DNA of 64,000 nucleotides from Devosia sp. MC521. GTDB taxonomy: Bacteria; Pseudomonadota; Alphaproteobacteria; Rhizobiales; Devosiaceae. The position numbers and the translations under genes are program-made. The notes below the pieces were generated by a model. It was not told where the DNA came from. It did not search any database and saw only the letters and a program-made list of their open reading frames with translations. Positions 28,340 through 38,900 of this stretch are shown piece by piece. The stretch spans positions 2,079,001-2,143,000 of the forward strand of contig NZ_CP059902.1 in assembly GCF_014127105.1 (NCBI RefSeq). The letters are read 5' to 3'. Position 1 is the stretch's first letter. The number at the start of each line of letters is the position of its first letter.

Positions 28340-28873
28340 TTAGCTCGTTTTGTCATGTGAACTGGACAGAGGCAAGTCTCTGGAAAAGATGATCAAAAGC
28401 TCGAGTCCAACGTTCTGCTCAATAATCTGCCAGCCAAGTCTCTCGTAAAAAGCCTGCAACGGCGGTTTCGCGGAGAGATAGACTGTGTGATGTTCGAGCT
28501 GTCGCAGGCGCATGGTCACCTCAGCAACCAGCGCTCGGGCCACGCCCTTACCTCTCGCCCAGTCCTCGACCCATAATGCCGCCAGACATGGGGATAGTTC
28601 CGGGCGCTCGAAAATATCGCTGTCGATTGCCGTAACAGTCCCTGCGAACTGACCTTCGAGAAGTGCGACGAGCGTAAAAGGAAACTCCTTCGCGTCCAAA
28701 ACCGCAGAGAGCGCCGATTGCACGCTCTCTAACGTCTCTCCATATGGCTGCCACCAAGTGCGCCACAGCCGGTCAGTAACAACATCCAAATGTGTCCGTG
28801 CGTTCTGCAACCTACAAATGGTGAGCGTGGAAATCTGCAGCCCCCTCAAGCCTTCTGCATGAAAGCGAGCCAC
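28340..28873 (-). CDS. GNAT-family N-acetyltransferase
   Basis: This protein of up to 177 residues shows the acetyl-CoA-binding motif in [17 protein letters not shown] (R-x-x-G-x-A type) and a C-terminal [12 protein letters not shown], both typical of GNAT enzymes. The substrate is unknown. The frame from ATG 28873 overlaps the upstream LysE-family gene by 28 bp; a later start is possible. The genes on both sides read the same way, so it may be translated from the same message. Confidence 0.8.
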   Translation of the reverse strand: MARFHAEGLRGLQISTLTICRLQNARTHLDVVTDRLWRTWWQPYGETLESVQSALSAVLDAKEFPFTLVALLEGQFAGTVTAIDSDIFERPELSPCLAALWVEDWARGKGVARALVAEVTMRLRQLEHHTVYLSAKPPLQAFYERLGWQIIEQNVGLELLIIFSRDLPLSSSHDKTS

Positions 28874-29466
28874 ACGGCTCCGAGCATCAAGATCACCCCG
28901 GAAACTCGGGACACCAACTGCACGCGTTGTGCGCTGATCAACTCGCGAGCTCGCCCGGCGACTAACGCATACAGCGCGTCCGTAGAACCCGCGACCAGCA
29001 TGAAAAATATCCCCAAGGCCATAACTTGCGGAAACGCCGGCTGATTGAGGTCAACAAACTGCGGCAGGAAAGCGCCAAGGAAAATCAGCACCTTAGGATT
29101 ACTCAGAATGACGAGAAACCCTTCCACCGCGATGCGAAAAGTTGAGCGCTCAGTCTTCACCGCGCCCTGCCCCAGCTCGCCTTTGGAGCGCAACATGTTC
29201 CAGCCCAGATATACCAAGTAGCCAGCGCCAATCAGCTTGATGATGTCGAAGGCCCAGCCCATAAACGCAACGAGCGCCTCCATGCCGAGGGCGACGACAA
29301 ATGTCATTGCCAGAAACCCGGCCTGCGTACCGGCGACAATGGCCAGACCGGCCTTAGTGCCGCGTGCCAGCGAATTGGCAATGATCACCGTCACCGTCGG
29401 ACCAGGGACGATGGCCAACAGGAAGCAAGCGACCAGATAAGGCAGAAGCGTAGACATGGAGACCAT
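28846..29466 (-). CDS. LysE/RhtB-family amino-acid exporter
   Basis: This 206-residue protein has about six hydrophobic helices. The N-terminal [22 protein letters not shown] and the following [12 protein letters not shown] are family motifs. Such proteins export amino acids or homoserine lactones; the substrate here is unknown. ATG 29457 is an alternative start. A different LysE-type exporter with an ArgP regulator lies at 46.3-47.9 kb. Confidence 0.88.
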   Translation of the reverse strand: MVSMSTLLPYLVACFLLAIVPGPTVTVIIANSLARGTKAGLAIVAGTQAGFLAMTFVVALGMEALVAFMGWAFDIIKLIGAGYLVYLGWNMLRSKGELGQGAVKTERSTFRIAVEGFLVILSNPKVLIFLGAFLPQFVDLNQPAFPQVMALGIFFMLVAGSTDALYALVAGRARELISAQRVQLVSRVSGVILMLGAVWLAFMQKA

Positions 29467-29521
29467 CCGTCATCCCCCAGCGCGTGTTCTCAAAGCCCCT
29501 ATCGGGGGCGAGCCTAAAGCC

Positions 29522-29908
29522 TCACACGTGAACCTTGAACCCAAGTTCGATTTCGCTGGCCGGAAGGCCACCCAGCCCCCAGTTTTCTCGCGGAACCTCG
29601 TGCAAGATCACCTTGACGTCATGGGCTGCAACACCGAACGGCGCGAGCTCTGCCACCAGCGCAGCATAAAGACGACGCTTGGCCTCAATGCTCCGCCCGG
29701 TGAAGAGGCTGATCTCAATCACCACATAACCCGGGCCCTTCTCCTTGCCCGTGATGAAGGCTTCATCATCAATCTCGACAAGCCTGACGCAGCGATCATT
29801 TTCGGGGATCAGAATGCCCGTGATCAGCGCCCGTTGAACGGCTTCCAGAAACTCCCGTCGCCTCTCTCCCAACCAGCCACGTCGTGTTTCAATTCGCGTT
29901 GAAGGCAT
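29522..29908 (-). CDS. Tautomerase-family protein
   Basis: This 128-residue protein starts Met-Pro, so Pro1 would be the catalytic base after Met removal, as in 4-oxalocrotonate tautomerase relatives. The rest fits a double beta-alpha-beta subunit: DDEAFITGKEKGPGYVVIEI, then FTGRSIEAKRRLYAALV, and HEVPRENWGLGG near the end. The Asn-Trp-Gly segment is common in the 125-residue type. The reaction in vivo is unknown. It stands alone between terminators and the LysE gene. Confidence 0.82.
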   Translation of the reverse strand: MPSTRIETRRGWLGERRREFLEAVQRALITGILIPENDRCVRLVEIDDEAFITGKEKGPGYVVIEISLFTGRSIEAKRRLYAALVAELAPFGVAAHDVKVILHEVPRENWGLGGLPASEIELGFKVHV

Positions 29909-29934
29909 AGCTCTCTCAACTCATATTTCAGCAC

Positions 29935-29968
29935 AAACAAAAGGGCCGTCCCAATGGAACGGCCCTTT
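29935..29968 (-). terminator. Terminator of gyrA
   Basis: AAAGGGCCGT (29940-29949) pairs with ACGGCCCTTT (29959-29968). On the minus strand a T-rich tail follows. It lies 7 bp beyond the gyrA stop. Confidence 0.9.
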
Positions 29969-29975
29969 CAATTAT

Positions 29976-32798
29976 TTACTCTTGGTCGCCCTCTGGAGGC
30001 GTCTCGCCTGCATCAGGTTCGCTCGGCGGCGCTTCTGGCGCAGTCGGATCGGCCGGAGCCTCACCGTCAGCTGCAGTCACGACCACGCCTTCATCATCTT
30101 CCGGCTCGGAGATGTGCTCGACCGAAACGACCTTCTCGCCGTCAGCTGTGTTGAACACAATCACACCCTGCGAGCCACGGCTCACGATGCGGATTGGCTT
30201 ATCACCGCCCACTGGCAGACGAATGGTCTGGCCGCCATCCGAGATCAGCATGATCTGGTCAGCGTCTTCGACCGGGAAGGACGCAACGAGATTGCCGTTA
30301 CGCTTGTTCACCGCCATGGCCACGATGCCCTTACCACCGCGACCGGTGATACGATATTCGTGGCTCGAGGTGCGCTTGCCATAGCCGTTTTCGGAAATGG
30401 TCAAGATGAACTGCTCGACAGCACTCATCTCAGCGTAGCGTTCCTGGCTCAACTCGCCAGCAGCGACTTCACCTTCGTCCGAACCGCCCTCTTCGCTTTC
30501 ACCTTCGCCACGAACGGCTCGGCTCATCTTGAGGTAGGCAGCCCGTTCTTCCGCACTCGCGTCCGAGTGGTTGATGATCGTCATTGATATGACCGTGTCG
30601 CCTTCGGCAAGCGCGATACCACGCACGCCCATAGAGTCACGGCCCTTGAACAGACGGACGTCATCAACGCGGAAGCGGATCGCCTGACCCAGTGCCGTCG
30701 TCATCAGCACGTCGTTGTTCACGGTGCAGGTATCGACGCCGACGATGGAATCGCCCTCATCGAGCTTCATCGCGATCTTGCCGTTCTGACGCACTTCGAC
30801 AAAGTCGGACAGCGAGTTACGGCGAACCGTACCGCGCGTTGTCGCGAACATGATGTCGAGGTTGCTCCAGGTGGTTTCATCCTCTGGCAGCGGCATGATC
30901 GAGGTGATGCGCTCACCCTGCTCAAGTGGCAGGATGTTGATCAGCGCCTTGCCCTTGCCGTTAACCGCAGCGAGCGGCAGGCGCCAGACCTTGAGCTTGT
31001 AGGCGATACCACGGTTGGTGAAGAACAGAACCGGCGTATGCGTATTGGCTACAAACAGACGCGAAACGAAATCTTCCTCACGCGTCGCCATCCCGGAGCG
31101 GCCCTTGCCGCCACGGTTCTGCGCTCGATAGGTCGAGAGCGGAACGCGCTTGATGTAGCCCGCATGCGACACGGTCACGACCATGTCTTCGCGCGCCATC
31201 AGGTCTTCGTCATCGAAGTCTGCAGCGTGGTCGGTGATCTCAGTGCGACGCGGCTTGCCGAACTCTTCGCGGATCGCTTCAAGTTCTTCGCGAATGATCG
31301 CACGAATACGAGTGATCGAACGCAGAATGTCGAGATAGTCCTCGATTTCCGTGCCAAGACCATTCAGTTCTTCGCCGATTTCGTCACGACCGAGAGCGGT
31401 CAAACGAGCCAGACGCAGTTCGAGAATAGCGCGAGCCTGTTCTTCCGAAAGATTGAACGTCTCGTCGTCATTCATACGGTGACGCGGATCGTCGATCAGC
31501 TTGATCAGCGGCGCAACATCAGCCGCAGGCCAGCGACGTGTCATCAACTGCTCACGCGCTGTCGCCGGATCGGGCGCGGTACGAATGAGCGCAATAACTT
31601 CGTCGATATTCGCCACCGCAACAGCCAAGCCGACCAAGATATGCGCGCGGTCACGCGCCTTGTTCAGCAGGAAGCGTGCGCGACGCGTTACGACTTCTTC
31701 GCGGAACTGCACGAAAGCCGACAAAATCTGCTTGAGATTCATCAGCTCTGGCTTACCGCCGTTCAGCGCAACAAAGTTGCAGCCAAACGAGCTTTGCAGC
31801 TGGGTGTAGCGATAGAGCTGGTTGAGCACGACCTCAGGAAGCGCATCGCGCTTCACTTCGATTACAATGCGCATGCCTTCGCGGCTGGATTCGTCGCGCA
31901 GGTCGGAAATGCCCTCGACGCGCTTTTCGCGCACGAGTTCAGCAATCTTTTCAACGAGATGCGCCTTGTTCACCGAATATGGGATTTCGGTGATGACGAT
32001 GGCTTCACGGTCCTTGCGAACCTCTTCCACCGTCGAGCGACCACGCACCATGATCGAGCCACGGCCGGTCTCATAAGCCTGACGGATGCCCGCACGACCC
32101 AGAATAATGCCGCCTGTCGGGAAGTCAGGACCGGGTAGATGCTCGATCAGCTCTTCGACGGTGATGTCTGGATTGTCCAGCACAGCCAAAGCGGCATTGA
32201 TCGTTTCGCTCAGATTGTGAGTCGGGATATTGGTGGCCATGCCCACCGCGATCCCCGTCCCGCCGTTGACCAGCATGTTCGGGAAGCGTGCAGGCAACAC
32301 AGTCGGCTCACGTTCAGAGCCGTCATAGTTGTCGCGGAAGTCGACCGTGTCCTTGTCGAGGTCGTCGAGCAAGGAGTTGGTGATCTTCTGCATGCGCACT
32401 TCGGTGTAACGCATAGCGGCCGGCATATCGCCGTCCACAGAGCCGAAGTTCCCTTGGCCCTGAGCCAGCATCTCGCCCATGGCGAAATCCTGAGCCATAC
32501 GGACCAAGGCCATATAGATCGAGGAGTCACCGTGAGGGTGATACTTACCGATAACGTCACCGACCACACGCGCCGATTTACGGAACGGCTTGTTGTACTC
32601 GTAACCGTTCTCGCTCATCGAGAATAGGATACGACGGTGAACAGGTTTTAGGCCGTCACGGACGTCTGGCAGAGCACGGCTCACAATCACGCTCATCGCG
32701 TAATCGAGGTAGCTCGTGCGCATTTCGTCGGTGATGTAGATCGGTTCGATGTCTGAGGTTGGCGAAGCGCCGGCCCCATCTTCTGGCGTGTCTGTCAC
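29976..32798 (-). CDS. gyrA: DNA gyrase subunit A
   Basis: This 940-residue subunit breaks and rejoins DNA during negative supercoiling. The active-site Tyr is Tyr131 in [10 protein letters not shown]. The GyrA box region is AQNRGGKGR, followed by the beta-pinwheel C-terminal domain with an acidic insertion near 755-790 and a long acidic tail. In the quinolone-binding region the sequence is [15 protein letters not shown]: the position of E. coli Ser83 is Ser92, but that of Asp87 is Met96. ATG 32798 follows a noncoding 230-bp gap shared with a divergent RND gene. Confidence 0.98.
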   Translation of the reverse strand: MTDTPEDGAGASPTSDIEPIYITDEMRTSYLDYAMSVIVSRALPDVRDGLKPVHRRILFSMSENGYEYNKPFRKSARVVGDVIGKYHPHGDSSIYMALVRMAQDFAMGEMLAQGQGNFGSVDGDMPAAMRYTEVRMQKITNSLLDDLDKDTVDFRDNYDGSEREPTVLPARFPNMLVNGGTGIAVGMATNIPTHNLSETINAALAVLDNPDITVEELIEHLPGPDFPTGGIILGRAGIRQAYETGRGSIMVRGRSTVEEVRKDREAIVITEIPYSVNKAHLVEKIAELVREKRVEGISDLRDESSREGMRIVIEVKRDALPEVVLNQLYRYTQLQSSFGCNFVALNGGKPELMNLKQILSAFVQFREEVVTRRARFLLNKARDRAHILVGLAVAVANIDEVIALIRTAPDPATAREQLMTRRWPAADVAPLIKLIDDPRHRMNDDETFNLSEEQARAILELRLARLTALGRDEIGEELNGLGTEIEDYLDILRSITRIRAIIREELEAIREEFGKPRRTEITDHAADFDDEDLMAREDMVVTVSHAGYIKRVPLSTYRAQNRGGKGRSGMATREEDFVSRLFVANTHTPVLFFTNRGIAYKLKVWRLPLAAVNGKGKALINILPLEQGERITSIMPLPEDETTWSNLDIMFATTRGTVRRNSLSDFVEVRQNGKIAMKLDEGDSIVGVDTCTVNNDVLMTTALGQAIRFRVDDVRLFKGRDSMGVRGIALAEGDTVISMTIINHSDASAEERAAYLKMSRAVRGEGESEEGGSDEGEVAAGELSQERYAEMSAVEQFILTISENGYGKRTSSHEYRITGRGGKGIVAMAVNKRNGNLVASFPVEDADQIMLISDGGQTIRLPVGGDKPIRIVSRGSQGVIVFNTADGEKVVSVEHISEPEDDEGVVVTAADGEAPADPTAPEAPPSEPDAGETPPEGDQE

Positions 32799-33027
32799 TG
32801 TGTGATTCTACATTGATGCAGTTAGCCTAATTGATAGGCGATTCCACCGGAAATTACCAATTTTGCACCTCCCCACCCTGTGGACGGGGCTTTTCACAGG
32901 ATTTCACGGCTTCAAGGCTCTGGAACGAGAAGCAGAAGTTTGAAACGGCGCTCTGTCGCTAGACGGGCCTAGGGTGGTTTCATACAAATCCGGCAATCTA
33001 TTTCCGACACCGGGGAGTCCGTCGCAA

Positions 33028-35403
33028 GTGTCTCAGCCGTCCATATTCAAACGCGCGCTCGACCGCGTCACGCACAAGCGCTCTATCGGCTTTGGGCTGG
33101 AACACATCGGGCTGACGACCCTACGCCACCCCAAAATCGTGGCGCTCCTCGTCGTACTTTTGTCGATTGCCACCTTCAGCCAGCTCCCCAAAGCCAATGT
33201 CGACGGCGATCTTCTTCGCGTCTTCGCCCATTCTGGCGATCACTATGACGCCTATGAAGACCTCTCTCGCACCTTCGGAACCTTCGAAAATGACATCTAT
33301 GTCATGGTCACAGCCGATCGGCTGGTCGAGCCCGAGGTCCTTGAAGAAATCCGCAGTCTCGCCTTTGAGCTAGAACTCAACGAGTTCGTCACCGGCACCA
33401 TGTCCCCCTTCACCATGCGCACGCCGACTTGGGACGGCTCTTCCGTTCCCGCTGTGCCAGAGGACATGCTGACGCCCGACGAAGTGGCGATGACGCTCAT
33501 GGATCTGCAGCAATTTGATCCCATGATGCGCAATCTGATCACGCCGGACCTAGATGGCGTTGTCCTCATCGTCTTCACCGATAAGGATATGGTGTCAGAG
33601 CATGGCGCCCCCGCCATGATTGCCTCCTTGCGCGAGAGCCTCGCGCTCTACGAAAGCGCCGACATTCAGACAGAGGTTACAGGCCCGCCGATTTGGACCG
33701 GCGAAATGGTCAATGCCTCAGTGTCGGACCAGATCAAGTTCACCATCTGGGGCTTTGCCCTTGGTGCCGTCATTGCCTTTGCCACGCTGCGTAGTTTCTG
33801 GGGCGCACTGCTCGTCGCCGCCACCCCATTCGTGGCTGTCTCGTGGACCATGGGCGCGGCGCTGTATTTCTTCGGCTCCTTCACCTTCCTGACCATTATC
33901 GTGACGACACTGGTGCTGGTGATCTCCTTTGCCGAAGCCATGTTCTTCATCTTCAACTGGCTTGGCTATTGGCGCGACGGCATGGAGCCCAACGAGGCCG
34001 TAGACGCCACTGTCAAACTGGTCGGTCCGGCCGCAGCGCTGACCATGCTCACAACCTTTGTCAGCTTCGCCTCGCTCTCCCTCACGCCGGGTCAGGGCAT
34101 TCGCGAATTCTCTATCGCCGGCGCCATGGGCACTTTCCTGCTCTTTGTGTGCCTGATGACCTTCCTGCCGCTGCTGCTGAAGCTGGCGATCAAGCTCGGC
34201 TTTACTCCGCCCAAGCGCTATTCCCGCGCCCTCACCGCCCCACTGCCCTTGAGCTGGAAACTCGCCAACAAATTCGGTCGGCCAATTTCTGTGGCAGCGA
34301 TTGTCGTCACCCTCCTGCTGCTCATTCCTTATGCGCTGATCAAGCCGCACTTCTCCTTTGAAGATTTCATGGCCAAAGACTCGATGGCCCTGGCCACCGC
34401 CGAAAGCATCGACGAAGGTGTTGGTGGCGTTGCCCCGCTCTATGTCCGCATCGGCCTAGCGGATCCCGGAGACGGCCTGAGTGATCGCGACTTTACGAAA
34501 ATCCAAACAGTCCACGCGATTACCGAAAAACACGTCGGTGAAAACAAGGTCATCTCTGCCGCGAGCGTCACCGAATATGCTGCCGCCGGGCTAACCCATG
34601 ACGAGCTCTTTGAATCCGTCGGGCCCTTCATGCAGCGCCGTTTCATCAATGAAGAAGGCTCGCAGGCACTCGTGACGGGTTTTATCCCCACGATCATTCA
34701 ATCCGACGCTTTGCAGGACATGGTCGACGCCATGCAGGCAGACCTTCGTGCAGCCGGTATTGACGATGCCACTGTTGGCGGCTTCCGCGTCTTAGCCACT
34801 CTGGCCACCGATGACATCGTCCGCGGGCTCCAGCTTGATCTCACCCTATCGGTCCTTATCAACCTAGCGCTCATTGGCTTTGCCTTCCAAAGCTTCCGCG
34901 TCGCGCTGGCCTCGGCGATCCCCAATCTCTTCCCAATTTTAGCAACCGAAGCCTGGCTCTATTTCAGCGGCGCAGGCCTTCAACTGACCACCGTCATCGC
35001 CCTCACCATCGCCTTCGGCATCGCCGTCGACGACACCGTCCACTTCCTCTCACACTATCTCCATGCTCGCCGAGCCCAGGGCCTAGAGCATAAGGAAGCG
35101 GTCAAGCACACCATCGACCGCATTGGCGGCGCCATCATCGCCACCACCATCATCCTGTGCGCGGGCGTGTTCATCGTCGTGTTCTCGGACCTGCCACAGG
35201 TTGCCCTGTTCGGCACTCTGTTCGTCGGCACACTCGCTTTTGCGCTCATAGGGGATCTTTTCATTCTCCCGGCCCTGCTGGTTGCTGGCGGAAAGTTCTT
35301 CCAGCCCTTGGGAAAAATCAGTGTTCAACTCGGTGAAGAAGCTGGGAGCAACATGGACGCCCACGCGCCGGATCTAAAATCGGCAACAAATCCGAAACCG
35401 TGA
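33028..35403 (+). CDS. RND-superfamily (MMPL/sterol-sensing type) exporter
   Basis: This protein (791 residues from GTG 33028) has two repeats, each with one helix, a large periplasmic loop and five further helices. The first repeat has a helix at ALLVVLLSIATFS and the second one at SVLINLALIGFAF. FGIAVDDTVHFLSHYLHARRAQG in the second repeat is a common RND motif with an Asp pair. It lacks AcrB length, and no membrane-fusion or outer-membrane partner is encoded nearby. Relatives move lipids, hopanoids or fatty acids. The frame is open to GTG 32974, but GGGGAG precedes 33028. Confidence 0.82.
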   Translation: MSQPSIFKRALDRVTHKRSIGFGLEHIGLTTLRHPKIVALLVVLLSIATFSQLPKANVDGDLLRVFAHSGDHYDAYEDLSRTFGTFENDIYVMVTADRLVEPEVLEEIRSLAFELELNEFVTGTMSPFTMRTPTWDGSSVPAVPEDMLTPDEVAMTLMDLQQFDPMMRNLITPDLDGVVLIVFTDKDMVSEHGAPAMIASLRESLALYESADIQTEVTGPPIWTGEMVNASVSDQIKFTIWGFALGAVIAFATLRSFWGALLVAATPFVAVSWTMGAALYFFGSFTFLTIIVTTLVLVISFAEAMFFIFNWLGYWRDGMEPNEAVDATVKLVGPAAALTMLTTFVSFASLSLTPGQGIREFSIAGAMGTFLLFVCLMTFLPLLLKLAIKLGFTPPKRYSRALTAPLPLSWKLANKFGRPISVAAIVVTLLLLIPYALIKPHFSFEDFMAKDSMALATAESIDEGVGGVAPLYVRIGLADPGDGLSDRDFTKIQTVHAITEKHVGENKVISAASVTEYAAAGLTHDELFESVGPFMQRRFINEEGSQALVTGFIPTIIQSDALQDMVDAMQADLRAAGIDDATVGGFRVLATLATDDIVRGLQLDLTLSVLINLALIGFAFQSFRVALASAIPNLFPILATEAWLYFSGAGLQLTTVIALTIAFGIAVDDTVHFLSHYLHARRAQGLEHKEAVKHTIDRIGGAIIATTIILCAGVFIVVFSDLPQVALFGTLFVGTLAFALIGDLFILPALLVAGGKFFQPLGKISVQLGEEAGSNMDAHAPDLKSATNPKP

Positions 35404-35548
35404 TAGCGGATTATGCTGAGCGAGCTTGCCGCTCAGTTTGAGCTCCGCCTAGAGTCGCATGACGATTCTCAGTAGGCATGACGCCGACAAAGTAAAAGTT
35501 TTTGCGTCCTAAAGAGAGACGCAACGCATACACCGGGGGGCTTCGGCC

Positions 35549-36079
35549 GTGACATTCTTTAAGACTTTCGTGCGCTTGGCTGCACTGGCCGCAGTTTTTG
35601 TCGGCGCACCGACGAGCCTTTCGCCGGTCATTGCGGCGCCAGCGGATGTCGCCCTGATCAAGTCCTACATTGGGGAATGGCGCGGTCGTGGAACGCTTTA
35701 TGGCGCAACCACAGAAAGTGTGGTCTGCCGCCTCACCATGTCCCAGGGGAATGGCGACAAGGTGAACTACAATGGCCGATGCACTCTGGCAGGCACCACC
35801 ATGTCGCTCGCCGGCACCGTTGCATTCAACGAGCAAACGCGCCGCTACGAAGCCGCCCTCACCACGAACGCCACCTTCCACGCCACGGCCATTGGTCAGA
35901 AGCGCGGTCGAAATCTGATCTTCAACCTGCGCGAACGCGAGCAGGACGAGAAGGGTAAAGACCTCAACATCTCGGCTCAGATCCAGCTCACAGGCGAGAG
36001 CATCGGCATCGTTTTTGAAGCCATTTACATCGAGTCCGGCGATAGCCTGCGCGCTGAAGTTCCGCTGACGCGAAACTAA
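35549..36079 (+). CDS. Secreted protein of unknown function
   Basis: This 176-residue precursor starts at GTG 35549, with a run of six G eight bases upstream. The signal peptide ends near PVIAAPA (about residue 30). The mature part begins ALIKSYIGEWRGRGTLYG and continues with beta strands such as ESVVCRLTMSQGNGDKVNY, suggesting a small beta-barrel or lipocalin-like fold. Only one Cys pair is possible. No family is recognised with confidence. It is close to, but not joined with, the GGDEF gene. Confidence 0.65.
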   Translation: MTFFKTFVRLAALAAVFVGAPTSLSPVIAAPADVALIKSYIGEWRGRGTLYGATTESVVCRLTMSQGNGDKVNYNGRCTLAGTTMSLAGTVAFNEQTRRYEAALTTNATFHATAIGQKRGRNLIFNLREREQDEKGKDLNISAQIQLTGESIGIVFEAIYIESGDSLRAEVPLTRN

Positions 36080-36135
36080 ACCATCGCGCTAACGCGCCGC
36101 ACAATGAACACGCCGTCAATTTAAGGAATATGATC

Positions 36136-37386
36136 GTGTCTCAGTCCCAGCCGCTCATCTCGGCACTGCATCGCTTGCAGTCCGACGAAGAATGGCTGGA
36201 CACTGTTCGCATGGCCATTGGCTGGGAAGGCGCGGGCTTACAGTCGGCCGACGGCGCATGGCATATGCAGCTCGGTCTTGCCCTAGCCAATTTCAATTAT
36301 TCCCCGATCCGGTCCGACGAGGGCACGGTACACACTTTACCAAATGGCATGAGCCTGATTGGCGTGCCATTCCTGTCGGCCTACGCCACTGAAGCCAGCT
36401 GGTGCTTGTTCTGGACCTATGAGCGGCGCTCCCCCGCAGACCTCTATCGGGCCCTCGCCAAGGCGACAGCGCTTCTAGCCAAAAGCGCACTTGGCCAACA
36501 TCGCAAAGCCGCCGATCATCACGCCGAGCTCGTCGAGCGCGCCGCAGCCACAGCGCGAATAGGCGTCTGGGGCTGTACTTTGCCCGACGAAACTCTGTCT
36601 TGGAGCGATGGCGTCTACGATCTTTTCGAATTGCCACGTCGCACGATCGTTTCGCGCGATGAAGTGTTGCGCCTGTACAGAGCTGAGTCAGCCGCCGAGC
36701 TTGAACAGCGCCGGGCCCGTGCCATCGAAACCTTGACCGGGTTTTCTATGGACGCTGACATCACTACGGCGAAGGGCAATAAGCGCATTCTGCGCATTAC
36801 CGCCGCCATTGATCACATCAATGGCGTCCCGACGCAGATTTATGGCGTCAAGCAGGACATCACGGCAGAACACGCACTCGTCGAACAAACCCGCCTACTG
36901 GCCGAAACCGACCCACTGACAGGCATCGCCAACCGCATCCGCTTCCAATCCTGCCTCGATGATCTGCATGGCCGTACCAAGCCTCAGGTTGTCGGCGCCC
37001 TCCTGCTCGTCGACCTCGACAATTTCAAGACCATCAACGACACATTCGGCCACCTTGCAGGAGACGCCTGCCTCATTGAGACGGCGCGCCGCCTTAAAGC
37101 TGTCGTCCCTCCCTCGGCACTCGTGGCCCGTTTGGGTGGCGACGAGTTCGCTATTGTGACGGATGCTTCCGAGCCCTTTGATCACGCTCTACCAAGCACC
37201 ATTTTGGAGGCCTTCGCCGCCCCCATGATGTTCGGCGACAAATCGTGTCGGATTGGGATTTCGATTGGCGTCGCCGTGCGTCAGGCCGACGATGTGGCAG
37301 ACACACTTTATCACAGCGCCGATCTGGCCCTCTATCAGGCCAAGGAAAGCGGCCGCGGAACGTGGCGCCTGTTCCGCGACAGCTAA
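36136..37386 (+). CDS. Diguanylate cyclase with PAS domain
   Basis: This 416-residue protein has no transmembrane segment. The N-terminal 130 residues are of unknown fold, perhaps a GAF-like sensor. A PAS domain follows (about 145-255: RIGVWGCTLPDETLSWSDGV and YGVKQDITAEHA), then a GGDEF domain starting ETDPLTGIANRIRF, with the intact active site RLGGDEFAIV. No RxxD inhibitory site stands five residues before GGDEF (the segment is PPSALVARL). It should make cyclic di-GMP. GTG 36136 has AAGGA eight bases upstream; ATG 36130 is too close to it. Confidence 0.88.
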   Translation: MSQSQPLISALHRLQSDEEWLDTVRMAIGWEGAGLQSADGAWHMQLGLALANFNYSPIRSDEGTVHTLPNGMSLIGVPFLSAYATEASWCLFWTYERRSPADLYRALAKATALLAKSALGQHRKAADHHAELVERAAATARIGVWGCTLPDETLSWSDGVYDLFELPRRTIVSRDEVLRLYRAESAAELEQRRARAIETLTGFSMDADITTAKGNKRILRITAAIDHINGVPTQIYGVKQDITAEHALVEQTRLLAETDPLTGIANRIRFQSCLDDLHGRTKPQVVGALLLVDLDNFKTINDTFGHLAGDACLIETARRLKAVVPPSALVARLGGDEFAIVTDASEPFDHALPSTILEAFAAPMMFGDKSCRIGISIGVAVRQADDVADTLYHSADLALYQAKESGRGTWRLFRDS

Positions 37387-37387
37387 T

Positions 37388-38140
37388 TCACGCGTACCAG
37401 TTGCGCATGCGCAGCTCGATCCCTTCACCCAACCCTGTTTCCAGTGGACTGAGGTCACTTTTCCCAAAGTGATAGGGATAAACAATCTTGGGCTTGAATG
37501 TATTGATCGCTTCAAGCGCTTGGTCAGGCGTCATCGTATACGGCAGGTTCATTGGCACGAAGGCCACGGTGATATTCGTTAGCGCCAGCATGTCGTCAGT
37601 GGGCTCTGTATCGCCGGCCACATAGACAGTCACATCGCCAAAGCTCAATACGTAGCCATTGCCAACGCCCACCGGATGGTAATTCATCCTGTCTGCCGTG
37701 ATGTTGTGCGCCGCAATAGCACGCACCGGAATATCGAGCAGGCTCCCCTCTGCTCCATTGGCCAGAGCAGTTGCATTGGCTTTCAGTGCTGGAGGCAAAA
37801 GGTCGAACACTTCCTGATTGGTAATCAGCTTGGCATCCCCAGCGATGGCCATGAGCGTTTGCAGATGGAAGTGGTCCTGGTGACCATGTGTGATCACGAT
37901 AGCATCGGCTGGCGGCAAGTCTGCATAGAGCTCAGCCCCGCCAACAGGGTCGACATAGATCGCTTTGCCACCCCACTCCAACACGAGGCTGGCGTGGTTT
38001 ACTGGGTGAATGAGCAGATCGCCCCCGCTGGTTGGAATTGTGTCTGCGCTTGCCTCCTGCGCCATAACCAACCCTCCACTCGTGGCCGCACCCAAAGGCA
38101 GCAGTGCCATGCCAAACAAAACTGAACGTCGTTGTACCAT
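37388..38140 (-). CDS. Exported MBL-fold metal-dependent hydrolase
   Basis: This 250-residue protein begins MVQRRSVLFGMALLP, a possible twin-arginine signal, and the mature part has the metal-binding motif VITHGHQDHFH with a late AGDTEPTDD. The size and order fit the UPF0173/MBL-fold group that acts on unknown substrates. The frame opens to 38164; ATG 38140 follows GGAGGAA and is preferred. Its stop lies one base from the stop of the GGDEF gene. Confidence 0.83.
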   Translation of the reverse strand: MVQRRSVLFGMALLPLGAATSGGLVMAQEASADTIPTSGGDLLIHPVNHASLVLEWGGKAIYVDPVGGAELYADLPPADAIVITHGHQDHFHLQTLMAIAGDAKLITNQEVFDLLPPALKANATALANGAEGSLLDIPVRAIAAHNITADRMNYHPVGVGNGYVLSFGDVTVYVAGDTEPTDDMLALTNITVAFVPMNLPYTMTPDQALEAINTFKPKIVYPYHFGKSDLSPLETGLGEGIELRMRNWYA

Positions 38141-38283
38141 TTCTTCCTCCAAGAAAATTCCCACGTTTGCCGAGTGTAAAGCGCTCTACCAAACCTATGC
38201 TTTGCATCAATATTGCAAAACTCTAACGCGCATCCCCCCTCGCACCAACCCAAATCTCATCTTCTGGCCAGTCGCAAACGCAA

Positions 38284-38312
38284 AAGGGCCGCTCTCGCGA
38301 GCAGCCCTTCAA
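38284..38312 (-). terminator. Terminator of ssb
   Basis: AAGGGC (38284-38289) pairs with GCCCTT (38304-38309) and an inner GCTC/GAGC stem extends it. The minus-strand tail is T-rich. It lies 29 bp past the ssb stop. Confidence 0.75.
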
Positions 38313-38337
38313 AAATTCTATGCCTGCTAAAGCGACA

Positions 38338-38880
38338 TCAGAACGGGATATCATCATCCATGCCGCCTGGCTCAAACACTGGCGCATTGGAAGAAGGACG
38401 ACGCGATGCGCCACCTTGGTTGCCGTAGCCACCGCCGCCGCCACCGCCCTGGTTGCTGACGCCACGGAAACCACCGTCGTCCTGCTGACCACGGAAACCG
38501 CCGCCGCCACCGCCGCCTTCACCCTCGCCACGGCCATCTAGCAGCACCATGGACGAGTTGAAGTTCTGCAGCACGATCTCAGTAGAATACTTGTCCTGAC
38601 CGGACTGGTCCTGCCACTTGCGGGTCTGCAACTGACCTTCGATGTAAACCTTCGAACCCTTGCGCAGATACTGCTCAGCAACACGAGCCAGACCTTCCGA
38701 GAAGATCACCACGCGATGCCATTCAGTCTTCTCGCGCTGTTCACCGCTGTTGCGGTCCTTCCAGCGTTCAGAAGTCGCGATAGAAAGGTTCACAACTTTA
38801 CCGCCATTCGGCAGGTTGCGGACTTCGGGCTCATTGCCCAGATTGCCCACGAGAATAACCTTGTTCACACTGCCAGCCAT
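38338..38880 (-). CDS. ssb: Single-stranded DNA-binding protein
   Basis: This 180-residue protein has an OB fold that begins [18 protein letters not shown] and includes [19 protein letters not shown] Gly-rich linker of about 50 residues follows, then the acidic tip MDDDIPF, which binds repair and replication partners. The ribosome site is GGAAGGA. It diverges from uvrA. The 440 bp between the two hold two SOS boxes and a structured leader, described separately. Confidence 0.98.
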   Translation of the reverse strand: MAGSVNKVILVGNLGNEPEVRNLPNGGKVVNLSIATSERWKDRNSGEQREKTEWHRVVIFSEGLARVAEQYLRKGSKVYIEGQLQTRKWQDQSGQDKYSTEIVLQNFNSSMVLLDGRGEGEGGGGGGGFRGQQDDGGFRGVSNQGGGGGGGYGNQGGASRRPSSNAPVFEPGGMDDDIPF

Positions 38881-38900
38881 GGCAAATCCTTCCGAATTCA

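Noticed and set aside
31038-32138. Open frame of 366 codons opposite gyrA
   Set aside because: A shadow of gyrA caused by high GC at third positions.
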